A stretch of DNA of 64,000 bases from Triatoma infestans (Eukaryota > Arthropoda > Insecta > Hemiptera > Reduviidae), in the NCBI GenBank assembly GCA_011037195.1, contig JAAEAF010001907.1, forward strand, positions 1 to 64,000, written 5' to 3'. A program made the translations under genes and the position numbers. The notes under the pieces were generated by a model, which was not told the origin of the DNA, ran no database searches, and worked only from the letters and a program-made list of their open reading frames with translations. Shown here piece after piece: positions 51,929-62,394 of the stretch. Positions within the stretch are counted from its first letter, which is position 1, and each line of letters begins with the position of its first letter.

Positions 51929-52740
51929 AAAACTGGAAAATTAGGATGGGGGCTCCATTTTGGTTAACACGGAATTTGTTCCTACATAAAAATCATTAGA
52001 AAAAAGTGCGGGTCAAATGCACAACTGTTTCCATTCGCAGTAAATAGTATTAATGCTATTAAGTGACTAGTCAGTGAAGGAGAAAGTATTTTGATACCTA
52101 CAAAAGTGACAGACGGCGCGCCAAGTTCAAGGTTTGTAAACAATTCATTAAGTAAAAAAAAAAAAAGTAGGCAAAAGAATGACTTAACAAAATAAAATTA
52201 ATAATAATAATTATAAACAATCTTATTCTTTAAAGGTATAAACAGTATAAAGCTACTTATTTATCTCAATTTTACTATAAACAGGGGTAGGTAAAACAAG
52301 TAATTTAATTATTTATAACAGCAATTTAAGTTGAATACATTACATACATTAATTTAATAACATCAATAATTTACTAAACTGCAATTGTTGAACAGACAGC
52401 TGGTTTTTTTCTTTTAATTTTTTCCCCCAAAGTAATTTCTGACCTCAAAAACTTATTTCATGTTAATTTAGGTAAAATATCCATACAGTTACACACAAAA
52501 ATCTCTTTGATAACAAATTATTTTTAAATTTCCTAATAGTTTTGTAACACATACACAAAAAAAATAATGTTAACCACTCTCAACAAAAAAAATTAATATA
52601 CGACTTAAAAAAAAATTCTTCCGTGGTTTTAAAGCTGAGATTACTCAAAATAACTCATGGTCAACAACATGGGGTTTTTCAAGGAGAGCCAGCTGGAAAT
52701 TCAATATTAAAAAAATAAAGAAAAATTTAAGCAAACTGAA
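51929..52740. other. No recognisable gene
   Basis: AT-rich spacer with a few A tracts. Confidence 0.45.
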
Positions 52741-52749
52741 TTTTTGTAC

Positions 52750-53130
52750 CATATGTCACAATAACGCAGGGTTAATTTCAAAAATTACCTGGAAATTTCA
52801 GAAATATTATAAAGTTATCTGGAAAAATGTTTCAAATAAAAATGATAAACCAAGTCACATGTCTAACAAATACACTATTCCAAGACATAGATAGGTATAT
52901 TTGTTTTCGAATTCAAAATTTTTACAAAGAGGTTGCAATCTTTAGTACAAAAATAAAACAAAAAGTATTACTTTCCTTCTTTCTCTTATACACAGGGTGT
53001 CTCAGTTCCCAATGGCCAAATTCCGGCAACCAACTTCACAGCTTAGATGCAACAGAAAATGTTAGCAAAAACCTGCCGCACTAAGCTTAAAGAGAATCCC
53101 ATCGAGCCGCTAATAACTGGTGAAAGTAAG
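52750..53130 (+). repeat. R1 fragment
   Basis: 'ctggaaaaatgtttcaaata' (52820) followed by 'aaaatgataaaccaagtc', and later 'taagcttaaagagaatccca' with 'tcgagccgctaata' (53104), are central R1 blocks interrupted by unrelated sequence (roughly 52880-53030). Confidence 0.5.
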
Positions 53131-53240
53131 AAAAAAAACGCTGTTTATGAAACGCTCACACAAGTTGTTCTCTTACATGCAAGTCTCATACTTCTCACTG
53201 AGAAATTTTCTTAAAATTCAGAATTTTCAACAATATTTGG

Positions 53241-53543
53241 TTGACCCCCGGAGTGTACCTTGAACTGAAGCACCTGCTAAACCAGGGCCACCATGACCTT
53301 AAAGATTATGATGCCGAGTCTGTTGACCATACTGTTCAGCTCAGGAAGCATTGTGATTGGCCGATTATGGTCATTTTTAGATTGTTTGACCGAAGGAGGT
53401 GTAGCGCTCTATGTGCTCCTGCTATTGAGAAAGCCTGGCAAAATGTAAAATTGCGCCAACTGGACGTTCAATGGCCCGCGACAACGAGCAAATATAGAGA
53501 GTGCCTTGTGAGCACCAGACTTGCTAAATGCTCTATATGTTAA
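53241..53543 (+). CDS. Unrecognised 100-codon ORF in a GC-rich insert within R1
   Basis: The ORF reads MTPGVYLELKHLLNQGHHDL, then KDYDAESVDHTVQLRKHCDW, and ends RLAKCSIC. Composition is protein-like (balanced charge, Trp, Cys) and GC content is far above the flanks. The block begins where R1 stops and no R1 sequence is recognised again until past 53570. I recognise no family. It is probably part of a mobile element and may not be translated; it is listed so that it can be searched. Confidence 0.35.
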   Translation: MTPGVYLELKHLLNQGHHDLKDYDAESVDHTVQLRKHCDWPIMVIFRLFDRRRCSALCAPAIEKAWQNVKLRQLDVQWPATTSKYRECLVSTRLAKCSIC

Positions 53544-53682
53544 CTAAGTTAACCATCCCCTCTTTGTTGATTCTATTCTAGGAGGAGGAACCGTAACTCT
53601 GAATTTACCAGAAACATCAAAAAAATAAACTGTTCTAGAAAAATATAAACGGTTACATGTTGCCGTTGTAAATGAAACAAGC

Positions 53683-53797
53683 AAAATTGGTTGGCTGGGG
53701 CCAATGAAAAATAATTTTATATCTTTGAAAGTTTATTCGACGTTTCGGAAACCTTTACCGTACTTCCTCAGGAATGTTAAGGGCGGGGAGAGAGTTA
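53683..53797 (-). mobile_element. Penelope-like tail, minus copy (left half of inverted pair)
   Basis: On the minus strand: 'aactctctccccgccc' then CTGAGGA (53771-53765), a short imperfect stem, CCGAAACGTC (53748-53739), AATAAACTTTC, and the shared end 'ggccccagccaaccaatttt' (to about 53683). The hammerhead core is intact in this copy. Confidence 0.7.
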
Positions 53798-53819
53798 AAT
53801 GCTAAATAATAAGAGCTAG

Positions 53820-53942
53820 ACAATAACCTCCTTCTAGCATTTAATTCTATACCCTTCCTAAGGAATACCACCAAAAATATCCGGAACGACGAATAAACTT
53901 TCAAAGAAAATAAAACTTTTTTTCTTTGGCCCCAGCCAACCA
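53820..53942 (+). mobile_element. Penelope-like tail, plus copy (right half of inverted pair)
   Basis: Reads 'ctagcatttaattctatacc', then CTAAGGA (53858-53864; the core G is changed to A), 'ataccaccaaaaatatccgg', AACGACGAATAAACTTTC, and the shared end 'ggccccagccaaccaa'. Together with the minus copy it makes a tail-outward inverted pair, an arrangement known for the pseudo-LTRs of Penelope-like elements. The core is probably inactive here. Confidence 0.65.
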
Positions 53943-54180
53943 ACATTTTGCGTTTTGTGTTGACGGATTTTGGCCCGAATCATCCCGTTTGGTCGTCTCG
54001 AATCAGACGGTAATACAACGCAACGGAATGTTCCGTTTGAGCTTCCTGCGATTTTGTTCTCAACACATACACACACGCACATCAGTCCAGAACATTTTTT
54101 TTCCATACTACGGGGACTTCAAAACAAATTTTTCCAGAGAAATTTAATTTCGGCAACTTGGAGTAACAATAAACAGTGAA

Positions 54181-54425
54181 ATTGAACAAAGTAAAATTAC
54201 TGGATGTTGCAGACTTGGTCCGAATCTTCTTGAAATAACCAAACTGAATACAAAGTCTGGACTTGGGGAGATTTATTCGCTTCTAATTTATAGAAACAAA
54301 ACCCCTCTCTAAAAAATGTTTTTCTTATTCAAGTGCTTCTAGAAATTATTTCCAAGAAAACTCAATTCTGGAAAAATCAAATCCGTCTCTCTGGGCGGAA
54401 GCGAAATAAAATAATAAATAATTTT
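54181..54425 (+). repeat. R1-like fragments, degraded
   Basis: 'ttggtccgaatcttcttgaa', 'ccaaactgaatacaaagtct' and 'gaaaactcaattctggaaaa' are in R1 order but very diverged. Confidence 0.4.
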
Positions 54426-55980
54426 ATAAGAGTTAAAAATGTTGTAATAAAACAATCAAATTTTACCACATAATTTTTGTGATAATTTTAGTAGCAAACA
54501 AGCAGAAATAAAATTTGTCAGATATTAATTTAATGTCTACTTATTTATACAATTGAATTATTTCATGAAATGAAATTAAATTATTTACACTGTCATAAAA
54601 CCTATTAGAAATGATAAATAGCTTTTAAATGGTTTAAAAAAACTGCCAGATCATTAAAAAACAAGGAAAAAATACAGTTTACATAATGACTAATCATTCA
54701 AATTGAACTCTGCACTTCATTATTTGCATTTCTTATAATTAACTCAATTTAGTATATAATTCATAACAATTAATTAATTCTAATAATAAAAAGCTAATAC
54801 AACTTAATAATATATTTTGGGAACTGTTTCATTTAATTACAGTGTTTTCTTTATGAAACAAAAATCGGATTTAGACTCGGTTAATTCATGTATAAAACAA
54901 TGGCAGTGAATCTTTGGAGGTTAAATCACATACAAAATATAACTAATATTAAAAAAAAATGTATTAATATCACAACAGAATTCAGTAAAAGTTCGTATCT
55001 TCTATAAGAGAATAGGAAGTGTTGTGGTCATTTCATGGATATAACAACGGAAAGCGAAAGGATGCTTCACATTATCTAGGGAATGTTAATGAAAGAAACT
55101 AAGTAATATCGGAACTGAATAGAAAAATTCATTTAGAAATTAAACAATGGATTGGCTTTTAAGAAAATAATATTATAATAATAGAAAATAGATGAAATAA
55201 TCTATGAATTCTAAGTTTTGCAGCTATCTGCGTATATTCTTCAAACATTATCTAGCAAAAAACAATTACTTACTCTACTATATTCTGTCATCTTTCAACA
55301 ATCTCGGAAAGTACACTCTGATAGCCAGAAGTTCTCCAAACTGTAATAAATAAATAAATAAACCTGTTTACGAACCAGGTCTAACCGGCGACTAGATAGT
55401 GAATTGAAAAAAAAGTGGTCAAGGCGCGAATATGACCTCTAAGACAAGTATTAAAACTATTCAGAACCCCACTGACGATTGTCAGAATAAGCCAAGGTAA
55501 TGAAAAAAAAAAAGTAAACGAGGAGAGTGAACAACTTAGTGATGTGGTAGGGTGGAATAAATACTAAACTCGCTTGCGCAACTGTACAACCAACAAACTC
55601 TCTCAGCTGACTAACAGTGGGAGGTTATACAATGTTTTTACACTGCAAAAGGCGGTCTATGATGTAAACTCTGTTATTTTCATTTGTTTCCTATACGTAT
55701 TACTTTACGCTTCATTCTTTCCGTTCCAGCTAGAGCATACGCTTAATTTTTTTTTTAATATTTCATAAAAAAAAACATTAAAAAAAGAGTTAACCTCAAT
55801 TATCAGCCGACAGCTGATAAAAAAAATAAAACTCATACCAGATAAAAGTTCTCTAGTGTTACTTTCTCCGTATTATTACAAAGGTCAATGGCCTACAGAT
55901 CTAAGGTCATATAAATAATAATAATAATAGCGCTGGGGAAAAAAAAAATAATCTTTCTATTTCATTGAAATAAGAAATAA
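54426..55980. other. AT-rich, no recognisable gene
   Basis: About 1.5 kb of very AT-rich DNA. A 64-codon ORF at 55574-55768 is not recognisable. I see nothing else. Confidence 0.5.
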
Positions 55981-55984
55981 TTAT

Positions 55985-56300
55985 TATTTTGCTTTCTCAT
56001 ACTGCTGTGAGGAGGTCAGACTTTCGAATTTGAATTATGGTCCTTTATTCGAACTTGAAATTTGAATATGGCCTTTATAATCTGGATATATTTTGATGTC
56101 CCTTGAATCCGTATAAGTGGTTTTTAGAAAATAGTCTCCCTCCCCCATCTTTTCTTTCACTATATTTCTCTCTCTCAAATTTGTGTGAGTGTAAAAGTTG
56201 CAGGAAGCGTAAACTTGATATTCCATTTCAGAATTCCGACAGCAATATTCGGTCTGAATTCCTTAACCGGAAGTATTTTTCAATTTCTTGTCAAACTTTT
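55985..56300 (-). repeat. R1 repeat, inverted, 3' half
   Basis: Begins with 'ttttgctttctcatactgct' (a decayed right terminus), then 'tcagactttcgaatttgaat', 'ccttgaatccgtataagtgg', 'tttttagaaaatagtctcc' and 'gaattccttaaccggaagta'. Confidence 0.7.
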
Positions 56301-56429
56301 TTTTAAAAAAGAAAAGTTCACTGTATATATATTTCAAACTTAAAGTTTATCAGTTTTACTAGAAAAATCAACTCTTGGCAACTCATCAACATTACTGGCA
56401 ACTCTTGGTACCCGATGACTTGTTTCTGG

Positions 56430-57283
56430 CCCGCCAAAGAAGTGTTTGCCAGATTTATTTTCAATTTTTAGGGGATACCTTTCAGCGGTGGGAACAGAGT
56501 CCCAGTGTATGTATGTAAGCCAGCCTACTTCTGAAAAACTAAATATTGAAAAGGAGCGATTAGAGCCACGAGTAACTAAGAGAAATGCGGAATACGAAAT
56601 ATTAAGGACTTGGAATAGTGTTCCAGAAAATTATGTCATTTTAAAAAACCTTCCATATTTTAATAATCCATATTTTTGTCCACATATGTTTGTATATCTA
56701 TATTCTCAGTGATGCACTTTGTTAAGTCTCGTAACAACATGATACCAATAGTGCATAGCTATCTCTCAAGGTTGAAATATAAACCCGATATAGAATCTCA
56801 GTCATCAGTGATGCAACAGCCGAAGTTCTAATGATAATACATAAATAATTATAAAAATATTAAATTCATTACAATAATTCATAAAATTATTATTATTCAT
56901 TATTTATAAGAGATTTAAAATCAGTAAAAGATTATCTGTAATAACCTTTTAGTGTGCGTTAGTCATACAAATGTTTATAAATGTGAAAAAAAATAATGAG
57001 TGCTTAATCGAAAAAATAACAGTTAGTATTAACTTTTCATGTTGATGCTGATAATAGTATCTTTGAATTGTGAGAATACGCAATTAAAAAATATCCACAA
57101 AACAACTTTTTCGTAAAAACCTGTCTTAATTTTTTTATACAGTCAGTTTTACATGATTTACATAATCACTTGCAAATCAAATATCAAGATATTAAATAAT
57201 TTTAAATTTTAAAAAATTTTGGTTGGCACGTGAGTCAGAGATTTGGCAAGCACTCTCAAAAAGGTTGCCCACCCTTGCATTAC
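56430..57283 (+). mobile_element. hAT-like transposon remnant (right end)
   Basis: The right end 'aaaaaggttgcccacccttg' (57263-57282) is the complement of the typical hAT terminus CA(G/A)GGGTGGGCAACC, preceded by 'ggcacgtgagtcagagattt', a region characteristic of hAT 3' ends. Upstream, a plus-strand ORF (56446-56712) reads AEYEILRTWNSVPENYVILK followed by a Phe-rich segment, a possible decayed piece of the transposase. The left terminus was not found. Confidence 0.5.
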
Positions 57284-58114
57284 ATTATAGTATGTTGATA
57301 AAAATTTCGAGTATGATCAAAAACAGTTGATTTTGAAGAGCGAATTTTCTAATGTTTGCTATGTTTTTCCCATTGTTAACGAAAATGACACCAGTGGGCT
57401 TCCTTAAACTGAATGTACTAATTATTCATTTGCAGAACGATCTTTTGTTCGAAAATTTTGTTTCAGCGGAGGTGTGAGGAAATGCGAATCCAGGCTTCAC
57501 TCCAGAGTAGACGAGTGTCATTCCATTTAGTTCTGCTCCCCCAGTATAATATTGTAACTAGATAATTAACAAACATTCTAATTTTGTAATTAGGAAAAAT
57601 TATGATAAATAAATCCTCTTGAGGAGTAAGCGTTCAAAGATTTTTAAGAGAATTGGCTTATGGGCTAGTAGGACTTCAGGTTGCTGGAGGATTATTGGGA
57701 GATTAAAATGAAAACAAAAAAATGATTAGTTTAATGATGACGAGAAACTAAACCAGATACACCAATCAATTTTCAGTTTAAAAAATAAAATTATTACATA
57801 AGCATTGTAGAAAATAGAAATAAAGACAAAGAAGGTGGAGGTTACCAATTAGAGACAGTGAAAGTTTGCTAAATATGTCTAGAAGCACGGAAGTGAGGGG
57901 ACTAGGTGAACTTCCCATAACTTGTCTTAATGAGTGAAACCAAGAGCCCGCAACTGTAGCTTGATTTAACTTTGATGAAACAACTGTTAAGGTAATTTAG
58001 CAGATGAGCAATAATTATCATTATTTTAAAAGTTCCCCATACAAGACTCCCACGGACTTTCTCTCACTGCAAGCACAACTGGGTGGGATTAGTACATTAG
58101 TGATTCAAAAAACA
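57284..58114. other. No recognisable gene
   Basis: AT-rich spacer. An R1-like left end, 'gactttctctcactgcaagc' (58057), is present alone without the rest of the repeat. Confidence 0.45.
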
Positions 58115-58117
58115 AAC

Positions 58118-58175
58118 GAAGGAGGGGGTTCGAGGCTAAAGTAGTGCCGCCCTTAGATTTTCTGCCTCCATATAG
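58118..58175 (+). mobile_element. Small SINE fragment (5895 family)
   Basis: 'ggggttcgaggctaaagtag' and 'tgccgcccttagattttctg' are the B-box and the start of the SINE body. The rest is missing. Confidence 0.5.
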
Positions 58176-58607
58176 TAGTATACATTGCTCATACAAACAC
58201 GAAGGGAAATTTGTGAATTAAAATTGTAATAAGACCAGAAGTTAGTCATGCCATTGTTTCATACACATTTTTGCTTTCTCTTCCTTTTAGTAACAAGAAG
58301 CGTGCGGGATTTTCAAAATTAAGTTTTCACCGGAAATACACACTCAGGTTCCCAGAGTCCGAAAAAGTGGTTTTTAGAAAATGTGTGTATGTGTGTTCGT
58401 GTTTGTGAACAGAATAACTCAAAAACGAAAAGTCGTAGCAAGCACAAACATCGTATTCCGTTCAGGATTACCACCTCACCAGACACGTTGATTTCGGGCA
58501 AAATCCATCAACCGAAAGTGCGGCTTTACTGAATGGTTTATTCGGTTTTTGTGATTTTGTTGAAAACGGCTCTTACAATTATCTTTAAACTTGATATATC
58601 AACTACA

Positions 58608-59889
58608 CATACGAGGGTCATTCAATAATTACCGAGACAAATCGCTGTAGCTCAAAAACGATTTATATACTCAATACAAAACTTTGGCTACTTTTCAAAA
58701 TAGTCCCCAGCAACATTTATACACTTGTCCCATCGTTCTTCTAATTTGTGTATGCCTCTGGCATAAAATTCTTTGGGTTGATGTCGAAGCCACTTTTGCA
58801 CCTGATTTTAAACTTCTTTATTGGATTGAAAATCTTACCCACGTAGAGCCTCTTTAAGGGGTCCAAACAAATGGAGTCCGATGGGGCGAGTCGGGGCTGT
58901 AGGGGGGATGTGGAACTATCTCCGACCCCACTTTTTGAAGTGTTTCTTGAGCTAACTGAGCCGTGTTTGGGCGCGCGGTCTCATGAAGCAAAATCATGCC
59001 TTTAGTCTATGACGTTTCGTTCGAATGGCAGGCCTTACTTTGTTTGTGAGCATATCACTGAAGTTGATGGTTCGTTCATCTTCGAGATAGTCACAATAAA
59101 TAGGCCCCTGCGAATCCCAGAATACTGTAAGCATGACTTTACCTGCAGACAGCTGGGTCTTGAATTCTTTCGAGTGGGAGAACATGGATGCTTTCATCAA
59201 AGCTTTGACGCTTAGACTCCGGCTCAAAATCGTGTATCCATGTTTCATCACATGTTACAATTCTACTGAAAATTCTTTTTCAATTAAACATCGTTCTTTC
59301 AACTGCTGACTGATTTAAACCTGGTTTCTTTGTGAGCATCCTTAAATTGTCTTGGAACCCATCTTGCACAAATTTTCTTGTACTGCAGCTTATTCTGAAT
59401 AATGTTTTGGATAGTTCCAACAGTCGCGTTCTTCGAACTTCTTCAGCTATCAGTTTAACAGTAATAAGCCTGTTGTCCTGAATTAACGCGTTAATGCGAG
59501 ATTCGAGGGAGGAAGTTGCAACTTCAACAGGTGTCCACTTCGTTGCTCGTCACGGACACTTACACGGCCACTATTAAACTGTTCTAACCCGTTTGTAAAC
59601 GTTCGAACAGTTCAAACAATTATTATTCCCGCACACTTACAATATTTTTTCGTGGATTTCCTCTGCAACTAAAAATCGAATCATTGAGCGTTGTTCTTCC
59701 GAGGTGCAATGCTCGAGCGGACTTGCCATTGTTAACTGAATACATTTGAGGTCATGCTTGCCAAATACCTTCGAACAGTTGATGAGAACTTTAATACAAG
59801 GATGCCAACTTGACGCACTGATACTATTGTATTGTTTAAACAAACCGTTTGTGCTACAGCGATTTGTCTCATTACTTTTGTATAATGAG
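58608..59889. mobile_element. Mariner element (Tc1/mariner superfamily), about 1.28 kb
   Basis: The ends share 'gagacaaatcgctgtagc' in inverted orientation: 58639-58656 and the complement at 59855-59872. Both termini are next to TA. The length and the single minus-strand transposase fit a mariner. It lies inside an inverted R1 copy, so it inserted after R1 did. Confidence 0.85.
58688..59729 (-). pseudogene. Mariner transposase (SETMAR-like), inactive
   Basis: About 347 codons from MASPLEHCTSEEQRSMIRFL (start at 59729) to KCINVAGDYFEK and a stop at 58688. Identified parts: RIVTCDETWIHDFEPESKRQ (first catalytic Asp), AGKVMLTVFWDSQGPIYCDY, RHRLKA then MILLHETARPNTAQLAQETL (the second catalytic Asp of 'HDNARPH' is replaced by Glu), and EIVPHPPYSPD (third motif), followed by a shift. 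Several stops and frameshifts make it a pseudogene. Confidence 0.88.
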
Positions 59890-60077
59890 CTACAATTGTC
59901 CTTTAAAACATTTTTCTGAGAAAATGCATTTAAGGGCACTTTTGATGGAGGGGTGGGGTTAGGTTTCCCTCCAAAGTGATATTTCAGTTTATTACACAAT
60001 TCTATCATCTAAAAAATAGTAATTAGCATTAAATACGTAGTCGAAATTCCGAGTTTGAATAGGATGACCGGAAATGC

Positions 60078-60173
60078 GTTTTTACTGAAAAGTATTTTCC
60101 AGTTTTTACTGAAAAGTATTTTCCAGTTTTTACTGAAAAGTATTTTCCAGTTTTTACTGAAAAGTATTTTCCA
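60078..60173 (+). repeat. 24-bp tandem repeat, four units
   Basis: The unit gtttttactgaaaagtattt plus tcca is repeated four times in a row, nearly perfectly. It amplifies a piece of the R1 element ('ttttactgaatagttt' in other copies). Confidence 0.95.
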
Positions 60174-60690
60174 ATGATTTTCATGAAACTTTGTATGTGA
60201 GCTACATAAACAAAGGGCTACACTTTTATTTGAAACATTTCTCTGGGTAAAGTCATTTAGGGGGCTTTTGGGGGAGGGGTGGGATTATTTTATTCCAAAG
60301 TGTTATTTCAATATATTATATCATTGGGTCACTTAAATAACATTAAATAGAATTAAATATGTAGGCAATATTTTGAGTTTGAAGAAAGCGGTTAACCGGA
60401 AGTACGTCTTTACTGCATAGTTTGTTTCGGTTTTCTCCATAAAAATACCAATGTATTTCATTAATTTGGTATACCATCTGTGAATATAAAGTTCTATCAT
60501 TTTTATTAACCTTGTTCCGAGAATTTATTTAAACAGGAAGGTTCCAAAAATGTTATTTTATTAAATTTAGATTTTCCCGTTGATGGAAAACCTTGAGTAA
60601 AAATTATAAGTTCAAAGAAAATTTGTCAATTACAATTTTGTTAATTAGAGTAAGAGAAAGTCGGGTGAATATTCCAAACAGATTTTAAAT

Positions 60691-61110
60691 GGCATCCCTG
60701 TTGAATGTACACATTTGGCAAGACTGTTGACTGTATTCGCATTTCCCGATCATTTTCACTGGTTTCAAGGTTATACAGTGTCAATATTCTCTGTCTATAT
60801 GTTAATATTGGTCTTTACCATATCTATAACCTTTTGCTAAAACTCTAAATCAAAACGATTAAATAAAAAGAAAAAACTGTAGTGAAACAGCAGCATACGG
60901 CTTCAAAGAAACGATCACGAGACTTTCACTTATAGCGGTAATAGAAAGGAAAATGTCAGCCAAAGTACGTATTAGATTTCCTCATTTATATAAATAAAGC
61001 CGTGACAACAATATAGACAAATCATTTGATTTATAGTTACAAAAATTCACAAGAAAAATGTGTTTGGTAAATAAATCTGGTAACATTAATAACCAATTAT
61101 AAATATAATC
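60691..61110. other. No recognisable gene
   Basis: AT-rich spacer. Confidence 0.45.
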
Positions 61111-61114
61111 TGGT

Positions 61115-61760
61115 GTGACACATTCACAGAACTTTCTTTTACTCTCGTTAATACAAATTATTATAATTTAATTTAATTAAAATGGAAAATTTTGTTAAAA
61201 ACTTATTTGTTTTAATATAAATTAGAAGGTGTTTGGAGGGACAAATACCTAACCAGGCGAAGTGACCAAATTCCAGCCAGAAGAAAGCACCGACAAATTC
61301 GGATTTTCTACAAATTGGAAGTCGAATAATGCTTCTAAAGTATATTTATATTATATCGTTGGTACAACCAAACACTGTCCCCACACCACCCACAAAAAAT
61401 CATTTTTTCCGGGAAAATGTTACCAATAAAGGTATTCATGTAAGTAGATAATATACCAAGTTCGAAGAAAATCCTTGGAGCCATTTTCGAGAAAAACGCA
61501 CCATACAGTAAAGCTTCACTTCCGGTAGATGGATTTTGTCCGACAGATACGGTAGAATACCAAGTTTGAACTTTCTGCGATTGTTCATTTTGAGATTCTT
61601 TGTTCACACATAACACGCAGATATACAAACCATTCGTTAAAAACATTTTGTTCGAACTCAGAACTCATTTTTTTCGTTTATCTCAAAACAGGTATTTTCG
61701 ATGAAACTCATTTTCGAAAATTTGACATGTTCACAATACTACCGCTTATCAGGAGTAAGA
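61115..61760 (+). repeat. R1 repeat, full length
   Basis: Starts 'ataatctggtgtgacacatt' with 'cagaactttcttttactctc' (61126) and continues through 'ttcaccaaattccagcc'-type sequence to 'ttccgggaaaatgttaccaa' (61407), 'gaagaaaatccttggagcca' (61464), 'gcttcacttccggtagatgg' (61513), 'gaactttctgcgattgttca' (61569), and the right end 'tcaggagtaagagaca' (61749). Confidence 0.8.
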
Positions 61761-61767
61761 GACATTG

Positions 61768-61820
61768 AAATCTGGTGTGTAACACTCACACTACTTTCTC
61801 TAAGTGCAGTCAACATAACA
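61768..61820 (+). repeat. R1 left-end stub directly after a full copy
   Basis: 'gaaatctggtgtgtaacact' and 'cacactactttctctaagtg' repeat the R1 5' end immediately after the previous copy's 3' end, as if two copies had been joined head to tail. The rest of the second copy is missing. Confidence 0.65.
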
Positions 61821-61849
61821 GTAATAGTAGATAAGATTTGACGGGTTCT

Positions 61850-62100
61850 AGGCCACTTTTTTTGCACAAGATGGCGGCCGTCCCCCTCTCACCCACCACA
61901 GTCACATTACCCCTCCCCCACCAAATGACCCCCCTCCCCTCCCCCAACCTATTCCCAACTTTTCCCCCACCCCTCCCCCTCCCCTTTTCCTGTAGGCGAA
62001 GAAATAATAAAAATTAATTTTTTTTTTTGCTGAGGTCAGCAAAAGCGATCTCACAACCTTCGTCATCCAAGTCCATCACTTACACCACTCAGCTATAGTG
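61850..62100 (-). mobile_element. C-rich tract and tRNA-like head, possibly one SINE
   Basis: On the minus strand 62098-62030 forms a tRNA-like head (A-box-like TATAGCTGAGTGGTGTAAGT, weak B-box-like GGTTGTGAGATCGC). It is followed by an A/T run and, at 61995-61880, an almost pure C tract on the plus strand (G-rich on minus), with groups such as cccctcccc. Whether the G-rich block is part of the element is unclear. Confidence 0.4.
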
Positions 62101-62388
62101 GTAACTTGGCAATAGTAGTTTTCTTTAGATCCTTATACCTCACCCCACATACTTCTCCCTCATCTCTCTCATATCCTTTCTCTCTCTCTCTCTCTCTCTA
62201 TAGATATATATATAAAATATATACACAGAGACTTAAAGAGAGGCTCTGCCCCACGTACCCCAGGCCAGGGTTCATTAACCTGTATTTTTCCATTCATACA
62301 AAAGTTCATTAACCTCTATGTATGCACAATGTTTGCAATATAATTTCTAATTAAAAGTATTTTTCCATTCGTACAAAAGTCTTATTCT
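62101..62388. other. Microsatellite-rich spacer
   Basis: A CT repeat (62179-62199) and a TA-rich tract (62200-62220). A 68-codon ORF over it is an artefact. Confidence 0.5.
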
Positions 62389-62394
62389 TTAAGA

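Larger units (their letters stand above)
53150..54180 (+). repeat. R1 repeat interrupted by two insertions
   Basis: The left end 'ctcacacaagttgttctctt' (53156) and 'tctcactgagaaattttctt' lead to 'caatatttggttg' (53242). There R1 is replaced by a GC-rich block, and later by the Penelope-like pair. R1 resumes at 'tgttgacggattttggcccg' (53959) and runs to 'cggggacttcaaaacaaatt' (54111) and beyond. Confidence 0.75.
58265..60690 (-). repeat. R1 repeat, inverted, split by a mariner and internally expanded
   Basis: The left part (58265-58608) carries the R1 3' half in reverse: 'ttttcaccggaaatacacac', 'gaaaagtcgtagcaagcaca'. The right part (59890-60690) carries the centre ('ggaggggtggggttaggttt') and the 5' end 'agagtaagagaaagtcgggt' (60648). 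The mariner at 58608-59889 separates them. A tandem expansion lies at 60078-60173, and the central block appears a second time near 60240-60420, so a second partial copy is probably joined here. Confidence 0.75.

Noticed and set aside
53858..54179. ORFs overlapping the R1 and Penelope-like tails
   Set aside because: The sequence is fully explained by repeats present elsewhere in the window without open frames.
62106..62312. 68-codon ORF with Ser/Leu run
   Set aside because: Generated by a CT microsatellite.
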